Shown here: piece after piece, positions 28,101 through 35,412 of the stretch
Numbering within the stretch: position 1 is the stretch's first letter
How the letters are laid out: every line of letters begins with the position of its first letter
Source: an uncultured Bacteroidia bacterium
GTDB lineage: Bacteria; Bacteroidota; Bacteroidia; Bacteroidales; F082
DNA length: 64,000 nt
Reading direction: 5' to 3'
NCBI GenBank assembly: GCA_902801465.1
Contig: CADCIH010000009.1
Coordinates: 156,314-220,313, forward strand
The notes under the pieces: model-generated
Told to the model about the DNA's origin: nothing
The model's database searches: none
Seen by the model: the letters and a program-made list of their open reading frames with translations, nothing else
Program-made: the position numbers and the translations under genes

Positions 28101-28546
28101 AGACCGAGTATGCCGTTGCCCGACTGGCTGTTGTACTCCAGGCTCAAATGTGGTGTCATTCCGTTGATTCCCTCGGGGAATTCCAATGGGATGCTGATCG
28201 TCGCCGCTCCGTTCTCATTGACATGGAAATCCATCGGGTAAAAGCCGAGGCGGCCTGTTATGTCGTGGTCCGCTGGAAAGAATTCGTCTATGCCGTAGGT
28301 ACTTGGAGCATTGTAATAAGGATACGACTCCAAGAAAGAATGGTTACCCCGATCCGGCTCCGAATGGAACCCTGTTTTCAGGTCGATGTAGTCGTTGGCG
28401 TAGTATTCGTGGCTCTCGGTGGGTTCCAATGTCGAACTCAGCTCGAAGCTCTCCCCGTGGTGGATGTTCTGCGCCTGCGACACGAAGGCGCACAACGCCA
28501 GTGCGGCTGTCAACAAGGCCGCCGCGGCCCGTGTGGACGTTCTCAT
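22091..28546 (-). CDS. giant SpvB/FG-GAP/YD-repeat (RHS) protein with variable C-terminal tip
   Basis: A 2151-residue exported protein. Signal peptide: residues 1-25 (LTAALALCAFVSQAQ). An SpvB-like N-terminal block lies near 100-165 (GINGMTPHLSLEYNSQSGNG). FG-GAP/VCBS calcium-type repeats follow near 495-735 (DTDGDGLDEIV, DFNGDGLSDLL, DFNGDGKKDIL), then a TcdB middle-like stretch near 870-950. YD repeats run from about 1170 to 1740 (YTYDALSRMVTR, YTYDRLGRLIQQ). The RHS core follows (DHQGSLAAVV near 1806, RLYDPILGRMLSPD near 1872, NNPLRFTDPSG near 1910). The last 235 residues are a unique tip of unknown activity. Such proteins form a shell that encloses and delivers a tip toxin. No T9SS tail is seen. 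Confidence 0.92.
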   Translation of the reverse strand: MRTSTRAAAALLTAALALCAFVSQAQNIHHGESFELSSTLEPTESHEYYANDYIDLKTGFHSEPDRGNHSFLESYPYYNAPSTYGIDEFFPADHDITGRLGFYPMDFHVNENGAATISIPLEFPEGINGMTPHLSLEYNSQSGNGILGLGWSLGGMSKISRVPYTYEYNDECHSVQFSNEDQLSLDGVILRKGTINGATCYYPEIYDYSVVYPMSGGFKVLKRDGAAYTYTAKYYLQQDISEPIEWHLSKVEDTYGNFIEYEYGNDRADGAFYPTKIKYTGRTGHTPAYEIRLVYDANDARPDCPQKWFSQPGDMSCNAGFSRVTRKLSNIECWFGEKRIIRYNLTYTTLDWNIRALAYVEKQFHDYPGGTRSYNQVIPLKFVWSKTRHNLQCEQAGSAVDLGVAYDYVYQWHQQTAFAVRFENEKMTGSQKCEHDIVHFMYNENTTPHYHLNVFRSNNTIGEVGQAYSYNSTNHQYDCYTVNQNFTDGRFIHALMPADTDGDGLDEIVCVYTSSNHLKISLIKPNGDGGLVETPLPYLFSFPDGFDSNSFQTGDFNGDGLSDLLCLFNNCLYVRMSTSNGAFSEDVSDNNNEITGNKKIIVADFSGDMKDQILVLNKTGSTLHGRYFSIWENNGEYGFNAPKSIISDLSQNYFANSCHRLCCGDFNGDGKKDILLMCTGEWRFYFSQGNGMFTSARLMTDSEIVTDNFVVTQDNASSLAFAVVSDFDHDGCDDVSITLQQDFDRPSGTQFLDHTYRGVFRRDYLIRPQSQGVSVRRIRNLRTWTENGITQEEDRCIDSVVTNQELFTTSNVFLPILGNHKGTSPNEILYSRIDNASGHANLCAFLHNTGNFYPDSLTRAVTKIVTSLGATTDIKYRPVSYQFVQNQNISGLEAIGRALTPVLPFNGFMNIVEHVAKEVKDDGAGENPGKKYRLTRYHYSWPYYHTRGRGFLGFGTIWAREQGQVPKHDIITVRNATLDETYHVLLPETTTSYHFRTYNSNDLLQHQSTQYTYSIQDNNSFASELGQIPNGVFSPYLSSVLTVRNDGSPLKYEQTVTVKDSYGNVTSFKRSFRDNTTTTYPYYEKTETTYENSITQNRWIIGIPKSETVTQRLTGVASDQVVRHTSYQNDMTHGRHTTKVTEPNSGKQLTEAYGYDGFGNLDTVTSDIGDGSPRRETYTYSADGRFMTAFTNAMGHTTHYYYHEATGLLDSVTDPNGLTTKYHYDYLCDLIKTELPSGILEEQVMRWVGHPLQDTYHPDTPDFGAPVYFIWRKRSGEREQYTFYDQHRRKLREVSWTMDDKKVYVDYRYHDVTGLLDSMSAPYYPDENETPLFSVYQYDYLDRNINTTNPNGSFMTHSYDGWSETVRDFDGQKRTLTYNPAGIVTKVSDFGNSDSSPVEIDYVRYGDGKLKTSTVGNYNTTSITYTYDVNKNPATVADPSLGQLTYDYNGFGEMTYSATPRDTVTYTYDALSRMVTRTGLNGYSHWQYDVAFKGTLSESYYEPVSGPTVSERYTYDRLGRLIQQGQQVGFEDEWMFAYGYDALGRRNAVTYPSGKNFKWHYDRNGFMDRVTNAASNTVIWQATATDRWGNTTEFTEGNIGVAYGYDPVSGLATGISARKNGQTLFGQACSWTSMGNLEWRTDTTLNLRETFDYDRFNRLTSSTISDLPGMLTNISEVYQFDIRGNITGKDGSGAYAYEHATNPYAVTEMQPDPSIIDRLADQYVAYTSFDKLDTIRQDVDTLSVNYDIDRQRVTQSFTDGRITKTKRYFTSLYETVTENGVTKKLHYLTSATGLFAIFVSTSNGGTMHYTLKDHQGSLAAVVRGNTVERLSYDPWGRRRNTTNFGYDNVSHTFDRGYTLHEHYDEFDLINMNGRLYDPILGRMLSPDVVIQDEQSSQAYNRYSYCFNNPLRFTDPSGYVVDWYEKNGVIIWDDYVTSEANTPEGGTYIGPNDKDILKYYGLHEKYDKISMTRSGFSLNGIREKSDHNGNIYPNQSPWLFPTIPTDQVEGYLTTSVKVNFNTDEASGTNKQGKTFEGITFNFHFSQSSRSMDFKGVARLLYASQIQENYLKAPKDSESRIGTKGYEYLTSSIIVPAKDLLNESNFIKATISAASVDRNMLIQSHPVEMIWDLSKPKHTPKQFTFKYYFLYEE

Positions 28547-28560
28547 GGCTCAGGCAGGTT

Positions 28561-30237
28561 TTAACGTTTGACGATCTTCCAGGTCTTGACAGAGTCACTT
28601 GACGAGAGGCGCAACAGATAAACGCCCGCGGGCTTGCCACGAAGGTCGAACTCCTCCGTCATGCCTCCCACTTTGCGTTCCTCGATGGCCTTCCCGTCGA
28701 CGGAGCACAGCGTGGCCGTGGCGTCATTGGGAATCTCCTCCCCGCTGAAGGCAAGAAAGAAGCCTCCCTCGGTCGGGTTCGGGAAGAGCATGGTCTCCAC
28801 GCCCGCGAAGCTGTCGCTCAGAGAGGCTTCCCATTGGGACGCACCGCCCTTGGCGCCTCCCGTGCCTTTATCCCCGTCCACCCTCGAGAACTCCAAAGTT
28901 CGGCTCGTGCGGTTGCCGCAGGCGTCGTAGCCGAAGCGCACCGTCACCAGGTCGCGCAGCGAGTCGATCTCCCGCTGCTGGCGTATCGTGTAAAGCGTCA
29001 GTTCCTCTATCTTGCCCAGCAGCACGGAGGTCATCACGGCCAGGTCGAAGCCCCCGGCCTTCACCTCGGCCTCGGAGGGGATTCCCGGCAGATGTCGGTG
29101 CTCGGCCACGTATTCCTCCACGTCGTCGAGCGTCATCAGGGGGTAGTCCCCGTCGAACACGCGGTCCTGCCAGTCGTTCACGTCCTGGATGTGGACCTTG
29201 GTGGCGATTATCCCGCCGTCGACGGCCAGGGCGTAGTCGCCGGTGGTGTTCTCGGTGTTGACGCCCACCCTGCCGTTGAGGGTGATGGCGCCGTTGGTCT
29301 TTACCGACAGCGCGTCGCGCCAGTTGGTGATTTCAACACCACGAGGCAATTGGTTTACAGCCGTACGGAAAAGCATTTCGTTATTGTTGAACTCGATAGC
29401 ATACGATGAGCCTTCTGTGTATCTGTAACAAGCTTCTGCTGTACGGTAAGCATTCGAATAAATGGCTGGATTACCTTGAGTTGTGGCAAAAAACCTTCTG
29501 TTCCCCGAATAACCGATTGAAATCCCATTCCCCGTAAGATTGACGTTTGATCCATGCAGCCCCAGCTCGTTATTAGAAGCTGTCACATCCATGCTCCCGT
29601 TGTTATTAACGATGATTTTGTGGTTGTCGTCAGTCATCTTTATTAAAGAGCATCCTTTGTTTTTTCCAGTGGGTTGTAAAAAGACAGCCGCGTCTTCAAA
29701 TTCATCAGATGCAACGTGTAATTTCGCCTGAGGAGAAGTAACATTTCCAACACCAATTTTCCCGGTGTTATGGGATCCGCTGGCGCGTGAAATGAACAAA
29801 GTAGGCAAACAGCTGCCTGTGCCTAACATTATACCAGAAACATTGCTTACTAAAGGCGCATTATTATTTGCTCCAGAACCAATTACAATGGAACCGTTTT
29901 GGTTTGCTTGTGTATAAAAGCCCAAAGAAAGACTGTTGGCTCCTGAAGCATTTGCCATATTTCCCATCGCATAGGCGTTAGATTGCGTTGCATAACTCAT
30001 ATTGCCATAAGCAAATGAGCACGCTCCTTGTGCATAAGATTTGTGCCCTCCGGCAAATGAATAATAACCAGTCGCATAGCAGGTGTCGCCAATGTTGGAT
30101 GATACTGATGCCGATGAGGAGGAACCGCCCCTAACGTGGACACCATACTGCACCTCATGTTGTTGTGCATGCAATCCCAATGTCAATAATAGAGCACAAG
30201 CAATCATTATAGTTTTTATAATTGAATATTTTTTCAT
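28561..30237 (-). CDS. fibre-like T9SS cargo with adhesin-head repeats and tail-fibre motif
   Basis: A 558-residue secreted protein. After a signal peptide (IIKTIMIACALLLTLGLHAQ) come short repeats of the trimeric-adhesin head type (YSFAGGHKSYAQGACSFAYG, NAYAMGNMANASGANSLSLG). The middle has KIGVGNVTSPQAKLHV. Then comes the tail-fibre-type segment YPLMTLDDVEEYVAEHRHLP, followed by GIPSEAEVK and a coiled coil (LLGKIEELTLYTIRQQREID). After it stands an RHS-like FGYDACGNRTSRTLEF and then the T9SS sorting tail (MLFPNPTEGGFFLAFSG ... WKIVKR). It lies 15 nt before the giant RHS gene, so the two are likely made together and may act together at the surface. Confidence 0.85.
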   Translation of the reverse strand: MKKYSIIKTIMIACALLLTLGLHAQQHEVQYGVHVRGGSSSSASVSSNIGDTCYATGYYSFAGGHKSYAQGACSFAYGNMSYATQSNAYAMGNMANASGANSLSLGFYTQANQNGSIVIGSGANNNAPLVSNVSGIMLGTGSCLPTLFISRASGSHNTGKIGVGNVTSPQAKLHVASDEFEDAAVFLQPTGKNKGCSLIKMTDDNHKIIVNNNGSMDVTASNNELGLHGSNVNLTGNGISIGYSGNRRFFATTQGNPAIYSNAYRTAEACYRYTEGSSYAIEFNNNEMLFRTAVNQLPRGVEITNWRDALSVKTNGAITLNGRVGVNTENTTGDYALAVDGGIIATKVHIQDVNDWQDRVFDGDYPLMTLDDVEEYVAEHRHLPGIPSEAEVKAGGFDLAVMTSVLLGKIEELTLYTIRQQREIDSLRDLVTVRFGYDACGNRTSRTLEFSRVDGDKGTGGAKGGASQWEASLSDSFAGVETMLFPNPTEGGFFLAFSGEEIPNDATATLCSVDGKAIEERKVGGMTEEFDLRGKPAGVYLLRLSSSDSVKTWKIVKR

Positions 30238-30250
30238 ACTATATTTCTTT

Positions 30251-31756
30251 TCATTCTTTCACAAATCTATCTTTAATTAAATCTCTATCGGCATTATACA
30301 CCCGATAGACATACGCTCCTGTTTTCAACGCTGAAACGCCCAAGGTAAGCACATCGCCCTCGCCTCGAATAATGCGATCCATGCAAATATGTCCCCAGGC
30401 ATCTGTAATCTGAATATGATGCTCCTTGTTTCCCATCATCAAGCCTGAAATGTCGATGTTCAACTCATCCGTGGCAGGATTGGGATAGGCCAATGCCTTT
30501 ATCGTTTCTCGCGGAACTTTCTTTACACTGCAAGGAATGGGATTGAAGTCCTCACGAGAGAAACGGATGATTTTAACGATGGGTTCGTCATAAAACAAAC
30601 CATCGCCTTTGATACAGAGCACGCACCCCCCGTCGTTGGTGGGAAATATTGCTCTAACAAAGTAATTCAGCTCATCCCATAGTTCCACCTTTCCCAAAAT
30701 TTCCAACTCTGTGCTCAAAAGATAGGCGTGGGGATAGAGCGGATAAAGCCAATTCACCGTGTGGCATCTCGTCCCTACGTAAACGGTGCTGTCGTTGGCG
30801 TAAGCCATCCCTCCATAGGCGTAAAACAAAGTATCTGGCTTATTGATTTCAACTTTCTCAAAGATCGCTCCTTCACGATTCATTTTTCCAATAAGCAAGT
30901 GTGGCTTGTTTATGTAGTGATCCGTATCGCGTTGGTCAGCTACTAGCAGCATTTCATTGGCATTATACCAATAACCCACATGAGGGTTGCTGACATATCG
31001 ATCCATTTCCCAGGGAGAAAAGCATGTGTCATAAATGAAGCAGTCGTCTGTTAAATTGAAATCATAGTCGAAATACAGCAGGGACTGCTCACCTCCTTGT
31101 CCTCCACTCAAAGCAATAGTCTGTCCACTATACGGATCGTTCATCATCTTTTGGTCGCGAATCTGATTCATGTAATAAACCGGATCAGGGGGATTACCCA
31201 AAAGATAATGGCAGTTCAAGCATTCCCCAGATTGAGCAAAGCGGAACAATGCGCCTTTTGCCTGGTAGCTGTTCGGATTATTAGGCTGTTGCCTCCACGC
31301 CGTCTCCAAAAGGGCAATGGTGCCGTCATCATCCATGACGGCGGAACCATCCGCGAAGCCCAAGAAGCCATCCTCCACCTCAAACATCCGCCCATAGGTC
31401 ACATTCAGATCTTCATCCAGAATCATGACCATGAGTTCGCCTAAATAATAATTCGAAGGATCGGAAGTGGCCTTTCCCGAAATGAAATAACCGCCATTAT
31501 CCAAAGGTATCAAATTCTGAAAAAGCAACTGTTTCCCCTCTGGGGCGGGGAATGTGGCCATCTCATACCGCCCGTCTCCGAACACCTTGATATAGGCTCC
31601 GTCGTTGCCCGCACGTCCCACCAATTCCGTTGTATTGTCACCGTTGATGAATCCATTAGTGATTGTTACGGAGTCCGGCAAAACGGTTTCCCATTGATGG
31701 GAAAAACATAATAATGGCGAAAGAACGCCAAGCATAACTAATAGAAATTGTTTCAT
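30251..31756 (-). CDS. secreted protein with T9SS type A sorting domain
   Basis: A 501-residue exported protein with a signal peptide (MKQFLLVMLGVLSPLLCFSH). A beta-propeller-like body carries repeated Asp/Gly-rich turns (GYFISGKATSDPSNYYLGEL, FLGFADGSAVMDDDGTIALL). The T9SS tail (ALAYPNPATDELNIDISGLM, then AWGHICMDRIIRGEGD and RVYNADRDLIKDRFVKE) is at the C-terminus. Its start overlaps the stop of the upstream lipoprotein (ATGA). It is followed by the fibre-like gene after 13 nt. No enzymatic role is visible. Confidence 0.8.
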   Translation of the reverse strand: MKQFLLVMLGVLSPLLCFSHQWETVLPDSVTITNGFINGDNTTELVGRAGNDGAYIKVFGDGRYEMATFPAPEGKQLLFQNLIPLDNGGYFISGKATSDPSNYYLGELMVMILDEDLNVTYGRMFEVEDGFLGFADGSAVMDDDGTIALLETAWRQQPNNPNSYQAKGALFRFAQSGECLNCHYLLGNPPDPVYYMNQIRDQKMMNDPYSGQTIALSGGQGGEQSLLYFDYDFNLTDDCFIYDTCFSPWEMDRYVSNPHVGYWYNANEMLLVADQRDTDHYINKPHLLIGKMNREGAIFEKVEINKPDTLFYAYGGMAYANDSTVYVGTRCHTVNWLYPLYPHAYLLSTELEILGKVELWDELNYFVRAIFPTNDGGCVLCIKGDGLFYDEPIVKIIRFSREDFNPIPCSVKKVPRETIKALAYPNPATDELNIDISGLMMGNKEHHIQITDAWGHICMDRIIRGEGDVLTLGVSALKTGAYVYRVYNADRDLIKDRFVKE

Positions 31757-32805
31757 GGCTCACAATTTTGATCATCTAGCAAATCTTGCGTCTCACCAAT
31801 AGCGTCAATGCTAGCTATTATTCGTTGCGCGTACGTAAGTTCATTCTTATGGGTAATATAGGCCTCATTAACGTTCTGACCATCAATTTCAATTCCCATT
31901 GGAGTGAACCCATAAACATGAAATGACATGTCGTTGGGAATCGTCTCAAAGATGAGACGCTTTTCCCTTTGATATAATCGATTCATGTTGTTAAAGTCGA
32001 TGCAGGTGGCATCTACGTCATGACGATAGAATACATCATCTGGTTTGTTACTTCCATCTAAAGTGATTGTTATGGGGTTTAAGTACACCGCACGAGCTCC
32101 AGCCTCGGGCGTGGACAATGTGATTCTAAGATAGTTTTCGAGGTATCTTTGGATTTCTTTGTCAGCCCCCGACCAAAGGCAAGTGTTGTCGCATTTTCCC
32201 ATACCGTCAGCATATTGCCAATAATCAGTAGTATCAAAAGGTCCAAAAAACATCGCCGAATCATGAGGGTGAATATTAGGATGTGTTGTTCGTTCACCCG
32301 TTTTTCCTCTAATGACAAGCCGAACATAATCTTCGTATTGTTCTTCTACTTTAACAAGCAAATAGGCAAAACCTTTGTTGATAAAAACGTCGTTGGCATA
32401 CGCTGTTCTTGCGGCAGACACAAGATGATTATATGTCTCAAATAGATCCATCAGCGCCACACGTCCCGCAGTGTCAACTGGCATCATGAGATCGACTTCA
32501 AAAACATCAGTCTCTGAATAGAACTCTTCAGGCATCGCATAAGTGACATTAAACAGATTCTCAATATACCATAACGCATCTGTCAAGCTTACCGTTTCTA
32601 TGATTCTTGTAGAAGGATTCTTTTTGTATGTCTCAAGTTGATTCCTGAAGTTTACAATACGTGTAATGGCATCTTGTCCTTGTGGAACATTTGGCACAGT
32701 TTGCCCGCTACCAGACAAAGCAATTTCCTGTTCTTTCTTGCAAGAGACCATCAACGCTCCAATAACGACAGCAATCACAGCCACCTTAAATAATGTTTTC
32801 TTCAT
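31753..32805 (-). CDS. lipoprotein of unknown function
   Basis: A 350-residue lipoprotein (MKKTLFKVAVIAVVIGALMV, then SCKKEQ, lipid Cys22). No family is recognised. A run of conserved-looking acidic and aromatic segments follows (SLTDALWYIENLFNVTYAMP, VDLMMPVDTAGRVALMDLFE). It is translationally coupled to the following T9SS cargo by a 4-nt overlap and follows the DUF3244 gene by 35 nt. It may be an outer-membrane partner of the secreted proteins in this run. Confidence 0.75.
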   Translation of the reverse strand: MKKTLFKVAVIAVVIGALMVSCKKEQEIALSGSGQTVPNVPQGQDAITRIVNFRNQLETYKKNPSTRIIETVSLTDALWYIENLFNVTYAMPEEFYSETDVFEVDLMMPVDTAGRVALMDLFETYNHLVSAARTAYANDVFINKGFAYLLVKVEEQYEDYVRLVIRGKTGERTTHPNIHPHDSAMFFGPFDTTDYWQYADGMGKCDNTCLWSGADKEIQRYLENYLRITLSTPEAGARAVYLNPITITLDGSNKPDDVFYRHDVDATCIDFNNMNRLYQREKRLIFETIPNDMSFHVYGFTPMGIEIDGQNVNEAYITHKNELTYAQRIIASIDAIGETQDLLDDQNCEP

Positions 32806-32840
32806 GATGTAAATGGTTTTATTAGTTAAACATAGGTTTA

Positions 32841-33224
32841 TTAATCTGTAACCGTAAACTCACCAGCATACACATCCCCGTCGGGAAAGGTGAAGATGAC
32901 AACGTAACTACCCGAGTTGGGGATGTAGAAGTTCACACCATTAGGCGTCTGAATGGAGTCAACGTCAACCTCACCACCTTCCGCCGTGGTGACCTCAACC
33001 ACCACTTGGCCGAAGTTCTGGGTGAATACCACCGATAATACATGGCCGTCGATAGAAGCGACGATCGACTGTATTTTACTTGGTGACGTAGAACATGCTG
33101 ATTCTTTTAATTCGATAGGAATCCCATCTTTTGTTACTGTCGTTTTGACCTCCCCATGGGCATAGCACAATGCTCCCGAAAAAAACAAGCAGAGCATCAG
33201 GATTGTTTGTTTGAATTTGAACAT
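32841..33224 (-). CDS. DUF3244-type small exported protein
   Basis: A 127-residue protein with a signal peptide (TILMLCLFFSGALCYAHG) and one small beta-sandwich domain (VLSVVFTQNFGQVVVEVTTA, VDSIQTPNGVNFYIPNSGSY, VVIFTFPDGDVYAGEFTV), the pattern of DUF3244 proteins of Bacteroidales. These often stand beside secreted proteases or surface proteins and their role is unknown. It is the first gene of the long leftward RHS run; a TACCTTTG promoter box lies 45 nt upstream. Confidence 0.75.
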   Translation of the reverse strand: MFKFKQTILMLCLFFSGALCYAHGEVKTTVTKDGIPIELKESACSTSPSKIQSIVASIDGHVLSVVFTQNFGQVVVEVTTAEGGEVDVDSIQTPNGVNFYIPNSGSYVVIFTFPDGDVYAGEFTVTD

Positions 33225-33269
33225 GGTCTTGTGTTTTTAAGATGATTTGTTTGCATGAACATTTGATGG

Positions 33270-33277
33270 CAAAGGTA
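33270..33277 (-). promoter_or_regulatory. promoter -7 box of the RHS island
   Basis: The minus strand reads TACCTTTG, with a TTTG-rich -33 region (TTTTTGTTTGG) about 20 nt upstream. No other good TAnnTTTG box or terminator hairpin was seen between here and the LRR gene at 17217, so all genes may be one transcript. Confidence 0.65.
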
Positions 33278-33308
33278 GGCCATCGACCAAACAAAAAGCT
33301 CAAAACCG

Positions 33309-33327
33309 TGTTGGAAAAATGTTGGAA
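33309..33327. promoter_or_regulatory. direct repeat, candidate operator of the RHS island
   Basis: Two exact copies of TGTTGGAA start at 33309 and 33320, 11 bp apart, so both face the same side of the helix. They are centred about 45 bp upstream of the -7 box, a normal place for an activator. The regulator encoded next door is a plausible binder. Confidence 0.45.
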
Positions 33328-33383
33328 TTTTTCACAGGGGGGTTGTAAAACTATTGATAATCAATTAATTATATACACTATAG

Positions 33384-35327
33384 TTAACCCACCACTTCCC
33401 AATGGCCACTATAGCCACTCCCAACATAACGAATACGACCAGAAAGTTTTTTCAAGTAACGGCCAACCGTTTTCGTGCTAATATTCAGCTGGTTGGCAAT
33501 CTCTTCCCTGGTGATTTGGGGATTATTGGAAACAATCTCCAATATGATTTGCGAATAGTCTTGAGGTACTTCTTGAAGGACACCTTGAGGGACACTTTGG
33601 AGGTCACTTTGAACGGTGCACAAATCCTCGGCCACCAACAAAACATACGCAGCTATGCTGATTTCTATACCAAGTTTCTTCTGAAGGTTCTCGTTTTGTT
33701 TTTTGATGGCCGAATAGGTCCTCCCCATCAAAGCCGCAATTGTACTCTCGTCAAATTTCAACAAATACAAATGGCTCAGGGTTAGGTCTCGTCGCTTCAA
33801 ATCAGCACATTGACCCAACAACCTACCGTCAAATCCCTTGTAGTGCTTCTCCACCGCCTCCATAAGTTGACAGCAATCCTCTTCCTGGAGAACTATGCCG
33901 TGTTGGAACGAATTGTCTCGGGCAGTGATGCGTTTGCCTTGTACCATTTTCAGAATACGCTGGCAAATCTCTTCGCTCAGGAACATCTCGCATCTCCCGT
34001 CCTTCTCCTCACGTCGTTGGCCGATCGCTCTTCTCAATGCATCCACCTGCTCCTTGTGTGATTGGAGGTCCTGACGCAAAATCTCATGCTCCTCTCGCAT
34101 TTTCTTCCGTCTGAAAATAGCGACGATCATGATGATCGCAGCGACAAAAATGACGATTGGAACAATGATGGCGATTGTCTTTCGTATGGACCGTTTCCGA
34201 TCTGCCTCAACTTGTTTCGCCTGTTTCCGGTTTAGATAACCCTTGAACAGATCTTCAAGATTCGACACCATAGCTTTGTTCTCTCCTTCCGGCTTTTTGT
34301 GATCAGCCAAAAAAAGCACACACTCATTCGATTTTTCGCAATTGCCAAGGCTATCGTTAATAACGCGCAAACTCTCCGCAACACGGATTCTAACAACCAC
34401 ATCTGTCTCGTTTTCAAAAACGGGCTCCAAATAATACATGGCCGAATCATAAACTCCTTCCTTCAAAAAAATTGCTCCAATAGCCATATAACGTGACATC
34501 CACTCCTTATCCCCCTCCTCGTCAAGAAGGGTTTGCTTTATCGTATTTATGGATTGCTCAGCCTCCATACCCATTTGATAGTCGCAAAGTGCTTTCATTG
34601 AAATGGCATCACGATAAATGGGACTGTTTTTATCAGCAAAACCTTCTATCGCTCTCCAATAATAGTTACTTGCAACCACTATCTCTTCTTTTTTGTCATA
34701 CTGCCTCCCTATATGAAAATAGGTATTGGGAATCTCCTTGAACAAGGAAGGCTCTTTCCGGCAATAGTCCAACGCATGCTCCCCGCAATCAATGGCGGGA
34801 TCCATCATGAACTGCGAGGAAAACAGCTCCAATAGCCGGTTGTAAGTAAAAAACATGAACATCGCCTTGTGGCCAAACAAGGCATCTTCCTCAAAATGTC
34901 CCTCCATCACCTCCAACGCCCTCAGGTATTCCGCACAGGCCTCCACCACACTGTCCATCTCATAAAAGCCCACACCTTTTATATAATGCGCCCGGGCATC
35001 CAAAAAGGCGTCACCGATGGAATCGAAATAATCCACCGCCTCCAACAGCTCCTCACGGTTGGTCTGCTCATAGTCGTTCTTGTACAACAGCTCCGAAACC
35101 AGCAGCTGGCAGTAATGCACGTTGAACGCATCCAGACTGTCGGCTACTGGACTATCCGCAAACTCCAACAGCATGGCAAAGGCGCTGTCGGGCCGACTCC
35201 ACATCAGGCTGTCGACGGCTGCCAATTCCGGTCTGGGAGACACGGCGCGCCGCGTCTCTGCCGACTGACGATTACACCCCGCCAGCATCAGTACAAAAAT
35301 AGCCCCTATGAACCAAAACGACTTCAT
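33384..35327 (-). CDS. TPR / transmembrane / helix-turn-helix regulator
   Basis: A 647-residue one-component regulator. The N-terminus has a lipobox-like signal (FIGAIFVLMLAGC, Cys18). Residues about 30-370 are TPR-like helices on the periplasmic side. A transmembrane helix follows (TIAIIVPIVIFVAAIIMIVA, near 390-410) and then a coiled coil. Two DNA-binding segments follow: a LuxR-like helix-turn-helix (LTLSHLYLLKFDESTIAALM) and, at the end, a winged helix (EEIANQLNISTKTVGRYLKK, then RIRYVGSGYSGHWEVVG). Related Bacteroidota proteins with TPR, one TM and a LuxR-like domain sense envelope state. The extra C-terminal winged helix is unusual. The gene lies 160 nt upstream of the RHS island on the same strand. 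Confidence 0.75.
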   Translation of the reverse strand: MKSFWFIGAIFVLMLAGCNRQSAETRRAVSPRPELAAVDSLMWSRPDSAFAMLLEFADSPVADSLDAFNVHYCQLLVSELLYKNDYEQTNREELLEAVDYFDSIGDAFLDARAHYIKGVGFYEMDSVVEACAEYLRALEVMEGHFEEDALFGHKAMFMFFTYNRLLELFSSQFMMDPAIDCGEHALDYCRKEPSLFKEIPNTYFHIGRQYDKKEEIVVASNYYWRAIEGFADKNSPIYRDAISMKALCDYQMGMEAEQSINTIKQTLLDEEGDKEWMSRYMAIGAIFLKEGVYDSAMYYLEPVFENETDVVVRIRVAESLRVINDSLGNCEKSNECVLFLADHKKPEGENKAMVSNLEDLFKGYLNRKQAKQVEADRKRSIRKTIAIIVPIVIFVAAIIMIVAIFRRKKMREEHEILRQDLQSHKEQVDALRRAIGQRREEKDGRCEMFLSEEICQRILKMVQGKRITARDNSFQHGIVLQEEDCCQLMEAVEKHYKGFDGRLLGQCADLKRRDLTLSHLYLLKFDESTIAALMGRTYSAIKKQNENLQKKLGIEISIAAYVLLVAEDLCTVQSDLQSVPQGVLQEVPQDYSQIILEIVSNNPQITREEIANQLNISTKTVGRYLKKLSGRIRYVGSGYSGHWEVVG

Positions 35328-35333
35328 GTGGCA

Positions 35334-35341
35334 AATATAAT
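35334..35341 (-). promoter_or_regulatory. promoter -7 box of the TPR-HTH regulator
   Basis: The minus strand reads TATATTTG and ends 6 nt before the ATG at 35327, so the transcript probably begins at or next to the start codon. Confidence 0.6.
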
Positions 35342-35356
35342 GTTTTTTTAAAACAA

Positions 35357-35383
35357 AAAAAGTCGGCCATACGACCGACTTTT
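35357..35383 (-). terminator. groEL terminator
   Basis: The stem AAAAAGTCGG / CCGACTTTT with an 8-nt loop lies 30 nt after the groEL stop. A/T runs on both sides allow termination in either direction. A copy exists at 13306-13333. Confidence 0.85.
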
Positions 35384-35411
35384 ATTCCTCATTCCGAATT
35401 CCGCATTCCGA
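35384..35411. repeat. heptad array, AATTCCG flavour
   Basis: Four 7-bp units (ATTCCGA, ATTCCGC and variants) lie between the groEL stop codon and its terminator. Confidence 0.8.
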
Positions 35412-35412
35412 A

